Source of the DNA: Saprospiraceae bacterium
Lineage (GTDB): Bacteria > Bacteroidota > Bacteroidia > Chitinophagales > Saprospiraceae
Assembly: GCA_020628755.1 (NCBI GenBank)
Contig: JAHDEQ010000006.1
Span: forward strand, 26,163-42,003
Direction of reading: 5' to 3'
DNA: 15,841 nucleotides
Each line of letters begins with the position of its first letter. Within the stretch, counting starts at the first letter, position 1. Below the pieces are notes generated by a model. That model worked only from the letters and a program-made list of their open reading frames with translations. It was not told the DNA's origin and searched no databases. This document shows positions 1-7,222 of the stretch, one piece after another. A program made the position numbers and the translations under genes.

Positions 1-839
1 GTCCCGATTTGACCAACGGCAATCAGAGTCAAAATATTACCTATGGTACAGTAACATCAGTAAGTGTTTCGCCACTCAATAGCAATATCATTTATGCAGG
101 TACGGACGATGGCAATGCTTGGCAAACAAGTGATGGAGGCAATAATTGGGAAAAAATATCAGCAACACTCCCCGACCGTTGGGTCACTAGAATCGCTGCC
201 GACCCCAACAATGAAGATGCTGTTTATATCACATTTTCGGGCTATCGCTTCAACGAAAACATGGGACATATTTATTATAGTGACGATAGAGGTACGACTT
301 GGACAAATATCGGAAGCAGTTTACCTGATGTGCCTGTAAACGATATATTTATCAATCCTAGATTCGATGTGGACGACCTTTATTTGGCAACAGATATTGG
401 TGTATTTGTAAGCGATGATTTGGGGAATACCTGGCAAATCTTGGGTAATGAACTACCCAATGTTGTGGTCACAGATTTGGATTATCATGCCGCTACCTCT
501 ACCCTAGTCGCTGCTACTTATGGTCGTTCGATGTATTCTTATCAATTTGATTATGAAGTATCTACAGAAGAATTGACTTTGCTCCAAAAGACTTTACAAA
601 TCTATCCCAATCCAGCTTCTGAAAAGATAACGATACAATTCGATAAGGAGCATTCTGCTCCACATCAAATAGAACTATTTGATGTGAACGGCCGCTTGGT
701 AAAATCCATTTTTAAAGGAAGATTACAACAAGAAAATGTCGAATTGGAAACCGATATTTCAGCTTTGAGTTCGGGTACTTATTTTATAAAAGTACAAGTA
801 AAGGGGCAAACATTCAGCAAACAACTGATAAAAAAGTAG
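1..839 (+). CDS. T9SS-secreted Asp-box (BNR/sortilin-like) repeat protein, 3' part
   Basis: This is the C-terminal part of a larger exported protein; the reading frame is open at the left edge of the window, so its start is not seen. Three Asp-box motifs of the S-x-D-x-G-x-T-W kind can be read (SDGGNNW near 130-150, SDDRGTTW near 280-302, SDDLGNTW near 412-434), each within a repeat of about 45 residues. These are the hallmark of BNR/sortilin-type beta-propeller blades. After about base 590 the protein changes to a typical T9SS type A sorting domain: IYPNPASEKITIQF, then LFDVNGRLV, and an ending in SGTYFIKV plus a basic tail QLIKK. In the family, such proteins cross the outer membrane through the type IX system and the tail is removed. 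The substrate is unknown; propellers of this kind occur in glycosidases, adhesins and proteases. Fold and export route are well supported, function is not. Confidence 0.85.
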   Translation, partial: PDLTNGNQSQNITYGTVTSVSVSPLNSNIIYAGTDDGNAWQTSDGGNNWEKISATLPDRWVTRIAADPNNEDAVYITFSGYRFNENMGHIYYSDDRGTTWTNIGSSLPDVPVNDIFINPRFDVDDLYLATDIGVFVSDDLGNTWQILGNELPNVVVTDLDYHAATSTLVAATYGRSMYSYQFDYEVSTEELTLLQKTLQIYPNPASEKITIQFDKEHSAPHQIELFDVNGRLVKSIFKGRLQQENVELETDISALSSGTYFIKVQVKGQTFSKQLIKK

Positions 840-867
840 GAGGAGGCTATGTAAATTCCCAGGGGGA

Positions 868-1299
868 TTAGTTGTCGCTTACATGATGTGGAATACCACT
901 CGACATACTGTAATAGTTTTGGAGTATTAACGCTAAATTTTTCTCATTATATTTTAAATATTGATTGTCAGATAGTAATATCATAACAATCCTAAAATTC
1001 CATTTGTTGAGCAATCGCCGAACCAACAACATGAGGCTAAGACTCTTATTGTGCTGCTCGATTTGTTCAAAAATGCCCCAATTTTTCTGTTCGATTTGTT
1101 CAATATCCTGAAAAAAAGGCACACCTGATTCGGGAGGCATTTTCTTCAATGCATCCACATCTATATAATCCTTAATCGCATCGCTGATTAAGAATTTGAG
1201 GTATTGAATTTTGGAATCCACTACGGTAAAGACTTCGTTTAGCAAATCTTCATTGGATTCTATAGCTTGCTTTGCTTTTGCTTTTGCTTGAGCTTCCAT
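868..1299 (-). CDS. Hypothetical protein, 143 aa, unrecognised
   Basis: The frame is open from an ATG at 1299 to TAA at 868-870, converging on the preceding gene with 28 bases between the two stops. I do not recognise the family. The N-terminus is a short Ala/Lys repeat (AQAKAKAKQA) encoded by an imperfect GCTTTT-type DNA repeat near 1261-1290. The rest looks mainly alpha-helical and acidic-to-neutral, with Q/E-rich stretches (DIEQIEQKNWGIFEQIEQ) that could form a coiled coil. No signal peptide or membrane segment is evident, so a cytoplasmic location is likely. No terminator or consensus promoter could be assigned. The ORF is long enough in AT-rich DNA to be probably real, but the call rests on length and composition only. 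Confidence 0.55.
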   Translation of the reverse strand: MEAQAKAKAKQAIESNEDLLNEVFTVVDSKIQYLKFLISDAIKDYIDVDALKKMPPESGVPFFQDIEQIEQKNWGIFEQIEQHNKSLSLMLLVRRLLNKWNFRIVMILLSDNQYLKYNEKNLALILQNYYSMSSGIPHHVSDN

Positions 1300-1551
1300 A
1301 AAAATTTATTGTAATCTATTATGTTGAAAAATACTGTAGTTCCGAAAACTACAACTGTTACTGTTAGTCTATTTTAATGGACAAAACAGTTCAGAAAAAC
1401 AATAAATGAAAAGTTAGAATTACATCTATGTTAAAATGTAAAAATGCGGCTTATGGATATGAAGGGTTTTGCTAGTTTAATTGCATATCACAAGAGTTTT
1501 AACTCTTATGTGTTACAAATATATATTAAAAATATTACATATGTCAAGTTT

Positions 1552-1559
1552 TATATTTG
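1552..1559 (+). promoter_or_regulatory. Candidate Bacteroidota -7 box (TATATTTG)
   Basis: This is an exact match to TAnnTTTG, the primary-sigma -7 element of Bacteroidota. No clear -33 TTG lies at the usual distance, and the next gene on this strand starts more than 200 bases downstream, so assignment is weak in such AT-rich DNA. Confidence 0.3.
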
Positions 1560-1567
1560 TTTTTTAT

Positions 1568-1603
1568 AAAAAATTTTTGGGTCTCAAAAATTTTTTCTTT
1601 TTT
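1568..1603 (+). terminator. A/T-rich hairpin with T run, possible weak terminator
   Basis: Perfect 12-bp arms at 1568-1579 and 1585-1596 enclose the 5-base loop GGTCT and are followed by CTTTTTTT. All but one pair are A-T, so the stem is weak. No plus-strand gene directly precedes it. It could attenuate a transcript starting at the TATATTTG box just upstream. Confidence 0.3.
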
Positions 1604-1789
1604 TAGAATTTATTAATTTAGTTCCATTAACGTAATTGGGTCGAAATAAATTTACTTTCTTAATTCCATAAATTAGCTTGATTAATGTCATTTTCAATGA
1701 CTTATTCTCATCACTAATTTAAGGAAAACGTAAACTTATTTACTCCCCGTTCCTAATAAAAAATATCCTAAACTGATAAAATTTTAGAT

Positions 1790-1927
1790 ATGGCAAAATC
1801 GAAACGAAAAAGAAAGCAGGAAATCAAAAATGAGCAGGACGCTAAAAAATTCTGGCAAGTCGTCGGAATCACAACCGCCGTCTTGATGGTTTTATTATTT
1901 TTCTTGTTTCAAGGTATGAGTGGTTGA
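1790..1927 (+). CDS. Small basic single-helix membrane protein, 45 aa
   Basis: A 46-codon frame runs from ATG (1790) to TGA (1925-1927). The product has a strongly basic start (MAKSKRKRKQEIK), a short linker, then one hydrophobic helix (about residues 24-41, VVGITTAVLMVLLFFLF) and the short tail QGMSG. The positive-inside rule predicts the basic N-terminus in the cytoplasm and the C-terminus in the periplasm. The gene is followed 26 bases later by an excellent terminator, which supports a real transcription unit. I do not recognise the family; short proteins with this lay-out occur as accessory subunits of membrane complexes, but nothing here identifies a partner. Confidence comes from the coherent lay-out and the terminator. 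Confidence 0.6.
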   Translation: MAKSKRKRKQEIKNEQDAKKFWQVVGITTAVLMVLLFFLFQGMSG

Positions 1928-1953
1928 TAAAAAATACTCATCATAAAAATTTA

Positions 1954-1979
1954 AAAGATTGTACTTCGGTACAATCTTT
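1954..1979. terminator. Bidirectional intrinsic terminator, 11-bp stem with TTCG loop
   Basis: AAAGATTGTAC (1954-1964) and its perfect complement (1969-1979) enclose a TTCG tetraloop, the most stable class. It lies between two convergent genes, 26 bases after the stop of the small membrane protein and 2 bases past the stop of the minus-strand lipoprotein. The A/T-rich lower stem gives a short U run in both directions. Confidence 0.85.
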
Positions 1980-1981
1980 CC

Positions 1982-2500
1982 TCACTCCAATAACTTAAAG
2001 TAATCAGAAAGAACAATCAAAGCGTCTTTTGATTCTTTGAGTATTTTTCTCTTTTCTTCATTTTCATAAATATACAATTGGAAATTGGAAGGGTTTTGAT
2101 AGATTTTTTGAGCCAAATCAAAATGACTTTTAAAATTTCCCAATTGAAATTTACTACTTTCTTCTGACGCTCCAATATTCAACTCAACACTTAGACTTTC
2201 CTTTGGAGCGTCCAATTTTTCAAAGACAATATAAGCCTCGTCTTTCAACCAATTCTGATAAATAATCGGAAAGACCTTTGGACGAATCGCATTTTTTTCA
2301 ATGCTTTTAGGTTCAAAACGTTTAACACCTTCTTGCTTCGTATCTGTTTCGGTATAGTGAAGGCTTCGCATATTTTTAAAATAAATCTGCGAAGGAACGG
2401 TCGTTCTAAATGGACTATCTTTGTTCTCTTTTGGAGGCTTGACATCTGAGCAACCAAAGAAAAGCAAGAAGATTATAAATAAGAATAATGATTTTTTCAT
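1982..2500 (-). CDS. Putative lipoprotein, 172 aa, unknown function
   Basis: The ATG at 2500 is preferred: the four codons upstream begin only with TTG, and MKKS begins a proper signal peptide. The N-terminus has two lysines, a hydrophobic stretch (LFLFIIFLLFF) and G-C at residues 16-17, which fits a type II lipoprotein signal; the Cys would be lipidated and the mature protein anchored in the outer or inner membrane. The remaining ~155 residues are charged and mixed alpha/beta, with no motif I recognise and no internal repeats. It is transcribed divergently from the penicillin-acylase gene across a 177-base gap and ends at a shared terminator. Lipoprotein nature is well supported; function cannot be inferred. 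Confidence 0.75.
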   Translation of the reverse strand: MKKSLFLFIIFLLFFGCSDVKPPKENKDSPFRTTVPSQIYFKNMRSLHYTETDTKQEGVKRFEPKSIEKNAIRPKVFPIIYQNWLKDEAYIVFEKLDAPKESLSVELNIGASEESSKFQLGNFKSHFDLAQKIYQNPSNFQLYIYENEEKRKILKESKDALIVLSDYFKLLE

Positions 2501-2521
2501 ATTTTTAGGCAAACTACAAGT

Positions 2522-2653
2522 AATTCTCCATTTGAAAGTATTGCTTTCCTAAATTTGTGGGATGAGATAGTGTAAAGCATAGTTTCGTAAAGCTAAACTT
2601 TTACAAAAAAGCTCCTCCAACGCATTCAAGTATAGAACATTAAATGGAGAATT
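2522..2653. repeat. 12-bp inverted repeats bracketing the divergent intergenic region
   Basis: AATTCTCCATTT (2522-2533) has its exact complement AAATGGAGAATT at 2642-2653, 108 bases away. Two further outer bases can pair after one mismatch. The pair spans most of the gap between the lipoprotein gene and the penicillin-acylase gene. It may be the ends of a small non-autonomous element or a regulatory inverted repeat; no flanking target duplication was found. Confidence 0.4.
2531..2557 (+). promoter_or_regulatory. Candidate promoter for the penicillin-acylase gene
   Basis: TAAATTTG (2550-2557) matches TAnnTTTG, with a TTTG at 2531-2534 as possible -33 element. The 15-base spacing is shorter than usual, and the leader to the ATG at 2678 would be about 115 bases. 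Confidence 0.35.
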
Positions 2654-2677
2654 GCTATAAACTACACATCCAACACT

Positions 2678-5107
2678 ATGCGATTTATAAAGTTTGCTTT
2701 TTTTGCAATTATCACAGTTGTACTCATTTATTTGCTTGACAAACCCCAGAAAATTGGTGCTACCGATATTCCTGCCCTCGGCAAATTCTTCTCCCCCTTC
2801 ACAGGCTTTTGGCAAAATGCCGAAAGCAAAAAAGATTTTCAAGACCAAAGTATCAATTTTGATATTTTTAAAGAGCCTGTTCGTATCATTTATGACAATC
2901 GCTTAGTCCCTCATATTTTTGCTCAAAATATCGAAGATGCCGTCATGGCACAAGGCTATGTAACGGCCAAACATCGCTTGTGGCAAATGGATATTTCGAC
3001 ACGCTCTACGGGAGGGCGACTTTCCGAAATTCTTGGAGAAAAAGTATTGGAAAGAGACAAATTACAACGCCGAAAAGGACTGCTTTTTGCTGCCGAAAAT
3101 GCAGTAAAAGGTTGGCAAAAAAATGAAAAAGATTTTAATCTCATCGAAAAATACGCCGAAGGTGTCAATGCTTATATCAATACGCTTAGTCCTAAAGAAT
3201 ATCCTATTGAATTTAAATTGCTGGGCTATGCGCCAGAAAAATGGACGCCTTTGCACACCGCCTTATATTCTAAAGCAATGGCGCAAGCCCTTTGTATGCG
3301 TGAATTTGATTTGGAATGTAACAATGCTCAAACACATTTTGGAGACGAGATTTTTAATTTTTTATACCCTGAGTACAACCCAAAGCAAGCGCCGATTGTG
3401 CCGTCTGAGGTACAATATGACTTTAAGCCACAAGAAGTTCGCCCACTTTCTGAACCCAAAGATAATCAACAATTTGGCTATATCGAACATGATATAATTT
3501 CAAAACCTCCCCCATTTATTGGTAGCAATAATTGGGCTGTTGCTCCTTCTAAAACAAAAAATGGAAAAGCCATTTATTGTACCGACCCACATTTGAGTTT
3601 GACCCTTCCTTCTTACTGGTATGAAGTTCATTTGAATACTCCAAATTTGAATGTTTATGGAGTCTCTTTGCCTGGAGTTCCTGGTGTGATTATGGGTTTC
3701 AATGACAACATAGCTTGGGGCATGACCAATGTGGGGCATGATGTGGTAGATTGGTACAATATTAAGTGGAAAGATGATTCAAAAAAGCAATATGTATTAG
3801 ACGGAAAGGCCAAAAATATAGAATTTAAAATCGAAACTTTTGAGGTCAAAAATCTTGGGACGATAACAGATTCTGTCAAATATACCAACTGGGGCCCAAT
3901 CGTTTATGAGTCGGATGATTCGCCCTATCAAGATATGGCGATGCGCTGGCTTGGCCACGATGAATCCAATCCTAATGAAATGGGTGTTTTTTTAGATTTA
4001 AATCAAGGAAAAAACTATAATGATTATGCCAATGCCTTGAAAAATTATGACGCTCCTGCCCAAAATGTCGCCTTCGCTAGTACCAAGGGCGACATTGCCC
4101 TTCATCCTTCGGGCAAGTTTCCACTCAAACGCAAAGGACAAGGTCGAAGCATTCAGGATGGCAGTAAAAGTAGTCATGCTTGGCAAGGTTTTATTCCAAA
4201 AGAGCATAATCCTTATGTCAAAAATCCAAGTTCGGGTTTTGTGGGTTCAGCCAATCAGCGAACTACTGACGATTCTTATCCCTACTATTATAATGCAAGT
4301 TTTGATGATTATCGAGGGCGATATTTGCATCAAAAGTTAGCAACGATGCAAGACATCACCGTTCAAGATATGCAGGCTCTGCAAAATGACAATTATAGTA
4401 TTGAAGCGGCTGAACTACTGCCCTTGTTGCTCGCCAAGCTCAACAGAAAAAACCTCAATAAAGACCAAAGAGCTATTCTTAGAACATTGCAAGATTGGGA
4501 TTATCGCTTCGAAGCGGATTTATTAGCACCGACTTTTTATAGACTTTGGTCAAAGCATTTTTATAAAAAAACTTGGGATGAAATCTATGATTTTGAAAAA
4601 GCTACGCTCCTAAAACCCGAACTTTGGCGGACAATTGAACTCTTTGAAAAAGACCCTTCAAATGACTTTTTTGATAATAAATCAACGCCCGAAAAAGAAG
4701 ATGCAGTGGCGATAGCCACTGCTGCCTTTGAAGCTATGACTACAGATTTAAAAGAATATCCCAACGAAGGAAAAGACCTGATTTGGTCAACATACAAACA
4801 TACTCGAATCAATCATTTGGGGCAAATTCCTGCTTTTACCTACAATAATATTCCGATTGGCGGTTTCCATCATGCCCTCAATGCTGTACAAGAAGGCTTT
4901 GGTCCTTCTTGGCGTATGGTTGTGGAAATGGGCGACCCCATAAATGCAACAGGTATTTATCCAGGCGGACAATCGGGCAATCCTGGGAGTCCTTATTATG
5001 ATAATATGGTCGAGGATTGGGCAGCAGGAAGGTATCAAAAATTGCTTTTTGTAAACTCTCCCGACGAGATTATTGCCCACAAATTGTACGAAGAAAAATT
5101 AAAGTAA
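2678..5107 (+). CDS. Penicillin acylase family (Ntn-hydrolase) amidohydrolase, 809 aa
   Basis: This is a full-length member of the penicillin amidase family (PF01804), which hydrolyses amide bonds of penicillins, N-acyl-homoserine lactones or related acyl amides. The precursor is normally cut autocatalytically into alpha and beta chains. Residues 1-20 form a signal peptide or anchor (MRFIKFAFFAIITVVLIYLL), placing it in the periplasm. The alpha chain shows the family pattern VRIIYDNRLVPHI, then MAQGYVTAKHRLWQMD and GGRLSEILGEK. The cleavage site and nucleophile is Gly282-Ser283 in GSNNW: Ser283 would become the new N-terminus of the beta chain. Asn526 in GSANQ matches the oxyanion-hole Asn. 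The C-terminus has the family's GIYPGGQSGNPGSPYYDN segment. A hairpin follows the gene. The fold is certain; the substrate (beta-lactam, AHL, other) cannot be read from the sequence. Confidence 0.92.
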   Translation: MRFIKFAFFAIITVVLIYLLDKPQKIGATDIPALGKFFSPFTGFWQNAESKKDFQDQSINFDIFKEPVRIIYDNRLVPHIFAQNIEDAVMAQGYVTAKHRLWQMDISTRSTGGRLSEILGEKVLERDKLQRRKGLLFAAENAVKGWQKNEKDFNLIEKYAEGVNAYINTLSPKEYPIEFKLLGYAPEKWTPLHTALYSKAMAQALCMREFDLECNNAQTHFGDEIFNFLYPEYNPKQAPIVPSEVQYDFKPQEVRPLSEPKDNQQFGYIEHDIISKPPPFIGSNNWAVAPSKTKNGKAIYCTDPHLSLTLPSYWYEVHLNTPNLNVYGVSLPGVPGVIMGFNDNIAWGMTNVGHDVVDWYNIKWKDDSKKQYVLDGKAKNIEFKIETFEVKNLGTITDSVKYTNWGPIVYESDDSPYQDMAMRWLGHDESNPNEMGVFLDLNQGKNYNDYANALKNYDAPAQNVAFASTKGDIALHPSGKFPLKRKGQGRSIQDGSKSSHAWQGFIPKEHNPYVKNPSSGFVGSANQRTTDDSYPYYYNASFDDYRGRYLHQKLATMQDITVQDMQALQNDNYSIEAAELLPLLLAKLNRKNLNKDQRAILRTLQDWDYRFEADLLAPTFYRLWSKHFYKKTWDEIYDFEKATLLKPELWRTIELFEKDPSNDFFDNKSTPEKEDAVAIATAAFEAMTTDLKEYPNEGKDLIWSTYKHTRINHLGQIPAFTYNNIPIGGFHHALNAVQEGFGPSWRMVVEMGDPINATGIYPGGQSGNPGSPYYDNMVEDWAAGRYQKLLFVNSPDEIIAHKLYEEKLK

Positions 5108-5112
5108 AAAAG

Positions 5113-5169
5113 TATCACCGACTTTAGTCTGCAAGCATCTACAAAAATTGCAGACTAAAGTCTGTGATA
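5113..5169. repeat. 22-nt inverted repeat, hairpin after the acylase gene
   Basis: Arms at 5113-5134 and 5148-5169 pair at 21 of 22 positions (only C5119/T5163 mismatched) around a 13-base loop. It starts 6 bases after the acylase stop and ends 14 bases before the next ATG. An A/T-rich run (AAAATATTTTT) follows, so it may act as a terminator or a processing hairpin between the two genes. Its length and near-perfect symmetry also suit a dispersed intergenic repeat. Confidence 0.7.
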
Positions 5170-5182
5170 AAATATTTTTATC

Positions 5183-5557
5183 ATGAAACTTATATTAGGA
5201 ATATTATTTATCGGTATTGGAGGTTATTTTCTCAGTTTACAAGCTCCTTGGTGGGCAGTTTTAGGTTTGGCAGCAGTCGTAGGATTTTTACTAAATCAAA
5301 AAAACATTGCTAGCTTTTGGACAGGATTTTTGGCACTCGATATTCTTTGGGGTGGTATGGCTCTATTTCTACATAGCCAAAATGAAGGAATTTTTGGAGA
5401 CTATATTGGAGGTGTTTTCTCTACCAATGGCTGGGGAATGATTGCTTATACTGCATTGTTGGGAGGCATTTTGGGAGGACTCAGTTCGCTCTCAGGCAGC
5501 CTCTTCCGAAAACTTTTTGTAAAAAAAGTTGAACCCGTACAACCTTCTGTCCAATAA
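5183..5557 (+). CDS. Small multi-pass inner-membrane protein, 124 aa, unknown
   Basis: The product is almost wholly hydrophobic, with about four predicted membrane helices: residues ~2-18, ~23-41, ~44-63 (ASFWTGFLALDILWGGMALFL) and ~84-103 (GMIAYTALLGGILGGLSSL). The helices are rich in glycine and tryptophan. The cytoplasmic-looking tail (FRKLFVKKVEPVQPSVQ) is basic then proline-rich. The spacing of helices and short loops resembles small uncharacterised Bacteroidota membrane proteins; I cannot name a family. It lies downstream of the acylase gene on the same strand and is separated from it by a strong hairpin, so co-transcription is uncertain. A strong terminator follows. Gene reality is well supported, function unknown. 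Confidence 0.75.
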   Translation: MKLILGILFIGIGGYFLSLQAPWWAVLGLAAVVGFLLNQKNIASFWTGFLALDILWGGMALFLHSQNEGIFGDYIGGVFSTNGWGMIAYTALLGGILGGLSSLSGSLFRKLFVKKVEPVQPSVQ

Positions 5558-5591
5558 TAAACTCTTTCCTATATACGTTTCATACTTATCC

Positions 5592-5632
5592 AAAAGCAAT
5601 GGGTTGACTTAAAAGATCCCATTGCTTTTTTT
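5592..5632 (+). terminator. Intrinsic terminator, 12-bp stem plus T run
   Basis: AAAAGCAATGGG (5592-5603) pairs perfectly with CCCATTGCTTTT (5618-5629), loop 14 bases, T run to 5632. It ends the unit of the small membrane protein. It lies only 5 bases before the ATG of the next gene, so it falls where that gene's leader should be. Confidence 0.85.
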
Positions 5633-5637
5633 AAATT

Positions 5638-6183
5638 ATGCTTAGACTATTTTTTATATCCTTGTTCATCGCTTTTTCAATCTCATCTTTCGCCCAAAAA
5701 GATTGGCCTTATTGGACTTCCTACGAAGGCAATTTTAAGGTACAAGTCCCTAGCGATTTAAGCGAAAAAATACAAACTATCACGACAGATATTGGAGATT
5801 TAGAATACCATCGTTTCTTTCATGAAGCCAAGGAAGAAGACCAACACAATTTTATTTATATGGTCAATTATGTGGACTATCCCGAAGGAAGTTTGCACTC
5901 TGACTCAACAGAATTGGTGCGTACTTTTTTTGAAGCGACCAAAGAAGAAGCCATAAATAATGTAAATGGTGAATTGCTCTATGCCGACAATCGAAAACTC
6001 TTTGATTATCCAGGCCAAATTTGGCGGATTGATTATAACGAAGGCGAAGCTACCCTCAAAACAAAGGTTTTTGTCGTCAAAAATCGGTTTTATTTAATAC
6101 AAGTAGCGAGTAGCAAACATCGTAAAATGGATAAGAAGATTCATCAATTCTTAGAATCCTTTACCTTGCTTAACTCTTTGTAA
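5638..6183 (+). CDS. Secreted protein, 181 aa, PsbP/DUF1795-like pattern, unknown role
   Basis: Residues 1-19 are a clear Sec signal peptide with a probable cut after SFA (SISSFA|QKD), giving a periplasmic or exported protein of about 162 residues. The mature part has alternating strand-like segments: WTSYEGNFKVQVP, DIGDLEYHRFFHEA, FIYMVNYVDYP, a helix ELVRTFFEATKEEAINN, then GQIWRIDYNEGEATLKTKVFVVKNRFYLIQVAS and a final helix. This order resembles small PsbP/DUF1795-like proteins; that is inference from pattern only. There are no catalytic motifs. The start sits 5 bases after a strong terminator, so it must either read through or use a promoter inside the terminator region. The last 14 bases overlap the convergent glycosyltransferase gene. 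Confidence 0.7.
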   Translation: MLRLFFISLFIAFSISSFAQKDWPYWTSYEGNFKVQVPSDLSEKIQTITTDIGDLEYHRFFHEAKEEDQHNFIYMVNYVDYPEGSLHSDSTELVRTFFEATKEEAINNVNGELLYADNRKLFDYPGQIWRIDYNEGEATLKTKVFVVKNRFYLIQVASSKHRKMDKKIHQFLESFTLLNSL

Positions 6184-7222
6184 TACTATCGTAAGTTTTA
6201 TTTCCTTTGATAAAATATTGCCAAATAATACTTTTGCTCGAATGTCCTGTCGTATTGGCTGCGCCAATACGATGCTCTTCTACTAATTGATTATAATATT
6301 TTCGTTTTTTCATCCATTTTCCAATCGAAAAAAAGAAAGACCAATGCGCTCTGACAATTGCCCATATCGCTCCAAATTTTCCTTTAGCTAAAAATTGAAT
6401 ACCTGCCAAGCCATCCAAAATCAAACGCCAAGGCAAGAGCCAAAATAATTTGCTCTTGGGTTCATTTTTAAAAATCGTTCGCAAAGCATTTCTAAAATTC
6501 AGATAAACTTTTTGTGGATTATCATAATGTAAAGTTCCGCCTCCAACATGATAAACCTTGCTTTGAGGCAAAACCATCAATTGATAACCTGCTCGTTTGG
6601 CACGCCAACACCAATCAATTTCTTCCATATGTGCAAAATAATCTCCATCAAATCCTCCCAAATTTTTAAAGACATCATTCCGAACCAACATTGCTGCGCC
6701 ACTCGTCCAAAAAATCTCTAAATCCGTATCATATTGTCCATCATCTTTTTCGCAAGTTTCCAAAATTCGTCCTCTGCAAAAAGGATAGCCCCAATTATCC
6801 ATAAAGCCGCCCGAAGCACCTGCGTGTTCAAATTTTTCTTTTCTATTATAGTCTAAAATTTTGGGCTGAACTGCCACTACTTTAGGATGATTTTCTAAAT
6901 AATTGACCATTGGCGAAAGCCAATTGTCTGTTACCTCAACATCCGAATTGAGTAATACTATATAATCCGATTTTACAGTTTTCAGAGCTTCGTTGTAGCC
7001 TTGTGCAAAACCATGATTTTCAGAAAGTTCTATGATTTCAACTTGTGGATAATGCGTTTTTAAAAACGAAATAGAATCGTCCGTCGAAGCATTGTCGGCA
7101 ACAATAATTTGATGATTGGAATATTGAGTTTGTACTAAGGCAGGAAGAAATTTTTGTAGGTAGTCTCGACCATTATAGTTGAGAATAACAGTAGCTACGC
7201 TCGTTAGATTTTTTTTTTTGAT
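6170..7222 (-). CDS. Family 2 glycosyltransferase without a canonical start codon
   Basis: GT2 enzymes transfer a sugar from a nucleotide-sugar to a growing glycan; this one resembles rhamnosyltransferase-like cell-surface polysaccharide enzymes. From an assumed AUC start at 7220-7222 the product is 350 residues: VATVILNYNG (9-18), ADNASTDD (42-49), NHGFAQGYNEAL, the DxD-like NSDVE (92-96), and the acceptor-site motif HMEEIDWCWR (~198-207). The C-terminus is basic with amphipathic helices. The frame is open back to a TAA at 7244-7246 but holds no ATG, GTG or TTG before the internal ATG at 6910, which would remove the whole nucleotide-binding half. The AUC reading (then KKKNLTSVATV) gives the normal family N-terminus. 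Alternatively, slippage on the A11 run of ribF (7209-7219) would place ribosomes in this frame. Family certain, start uncertain. The gene overlaps ribF and is probably co-transcribed with it. Confidence 0.8.
   Translation of the reverse strand: MKKKNLTSVATVILNYNGRDYLQKFLPALVQTQYSNHQIIVADNASTDDSISFLKTHYPQVEIIELSENHGFAQGYNEALKTVKSDYIVLLNSDVEVTDNWLSPMVNYLENHPKVVAVQPKILDYNRKEKFEHAGASGGFMDNWGYPFCRGRILETCEKDDGQYDTDLEIFWTSGAAMLVRNDVFKNLGGFDGDYFAHMEEIDWCWRAKRAGYQLMVLPQSKVYHVGGGTLHYDNPQKVYLNFRNALRTIFKNEPKSKLFWLLPWRLILDGLAGIQFLAKGKFGAIWAIVRAHWSFFFSIGKWMKKRKYYNQLVEEHRIGAANTTGHSSKSIIWQYFIKGNKTYDSITKS

Larger units (their letters stand above)
1300..1789. other. 490-bp AT-rich intergenic region with small hairpins
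   Basis: No convincing coding frame is seen here. The stretch holds several small inverted repeats: TGTAGTT/AACTACA with a 5-base loop (1335-1353), AAGAGTT/AACTCTT with a 2-base gap (1492-1507), a 12-bp A/T-rich stem followed by a T-rich run (1568-1603), and GTCATT/AATGAC with a 3-base loop (1687-1701). A perfect TAnnTTTG box (TATATTTG, 1552-1559) lies in the middle and could drive a transcript towards the small gene at 1790, with a leader of about 225 bases. A small non-coding RNA is possible, but nothing in the sequence identifies one. Confidence 0.4.

Noticed and set aside
1492..1507. Perfect palindrome AAGAGTT-TT-AACTCTT as an operator
   Set aside because: It is short, A/T-rich and not close to a gene start; chance is likely in this region.
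2549..2848. Minus-strand 99-codon frame
   Set aside because: It overlaps the start of the penicillin-acylase gene and has a Cys-rich composition typical of a shadow frame.
4787..5080. Minus-strand 97-codon frame inside the acylase gene
   Set aside because: The plus-strand frame carries clear conserved family motifs there, so this is a shadow.
6170..6910. Glycosyltransferase starting at the internal ATG (246 residues)
   Set aside because: The upstream frame encodes the conserved nucleotide-binding half (ILNYNG, ADNAS, NSD), so the gene must begin far upstream.
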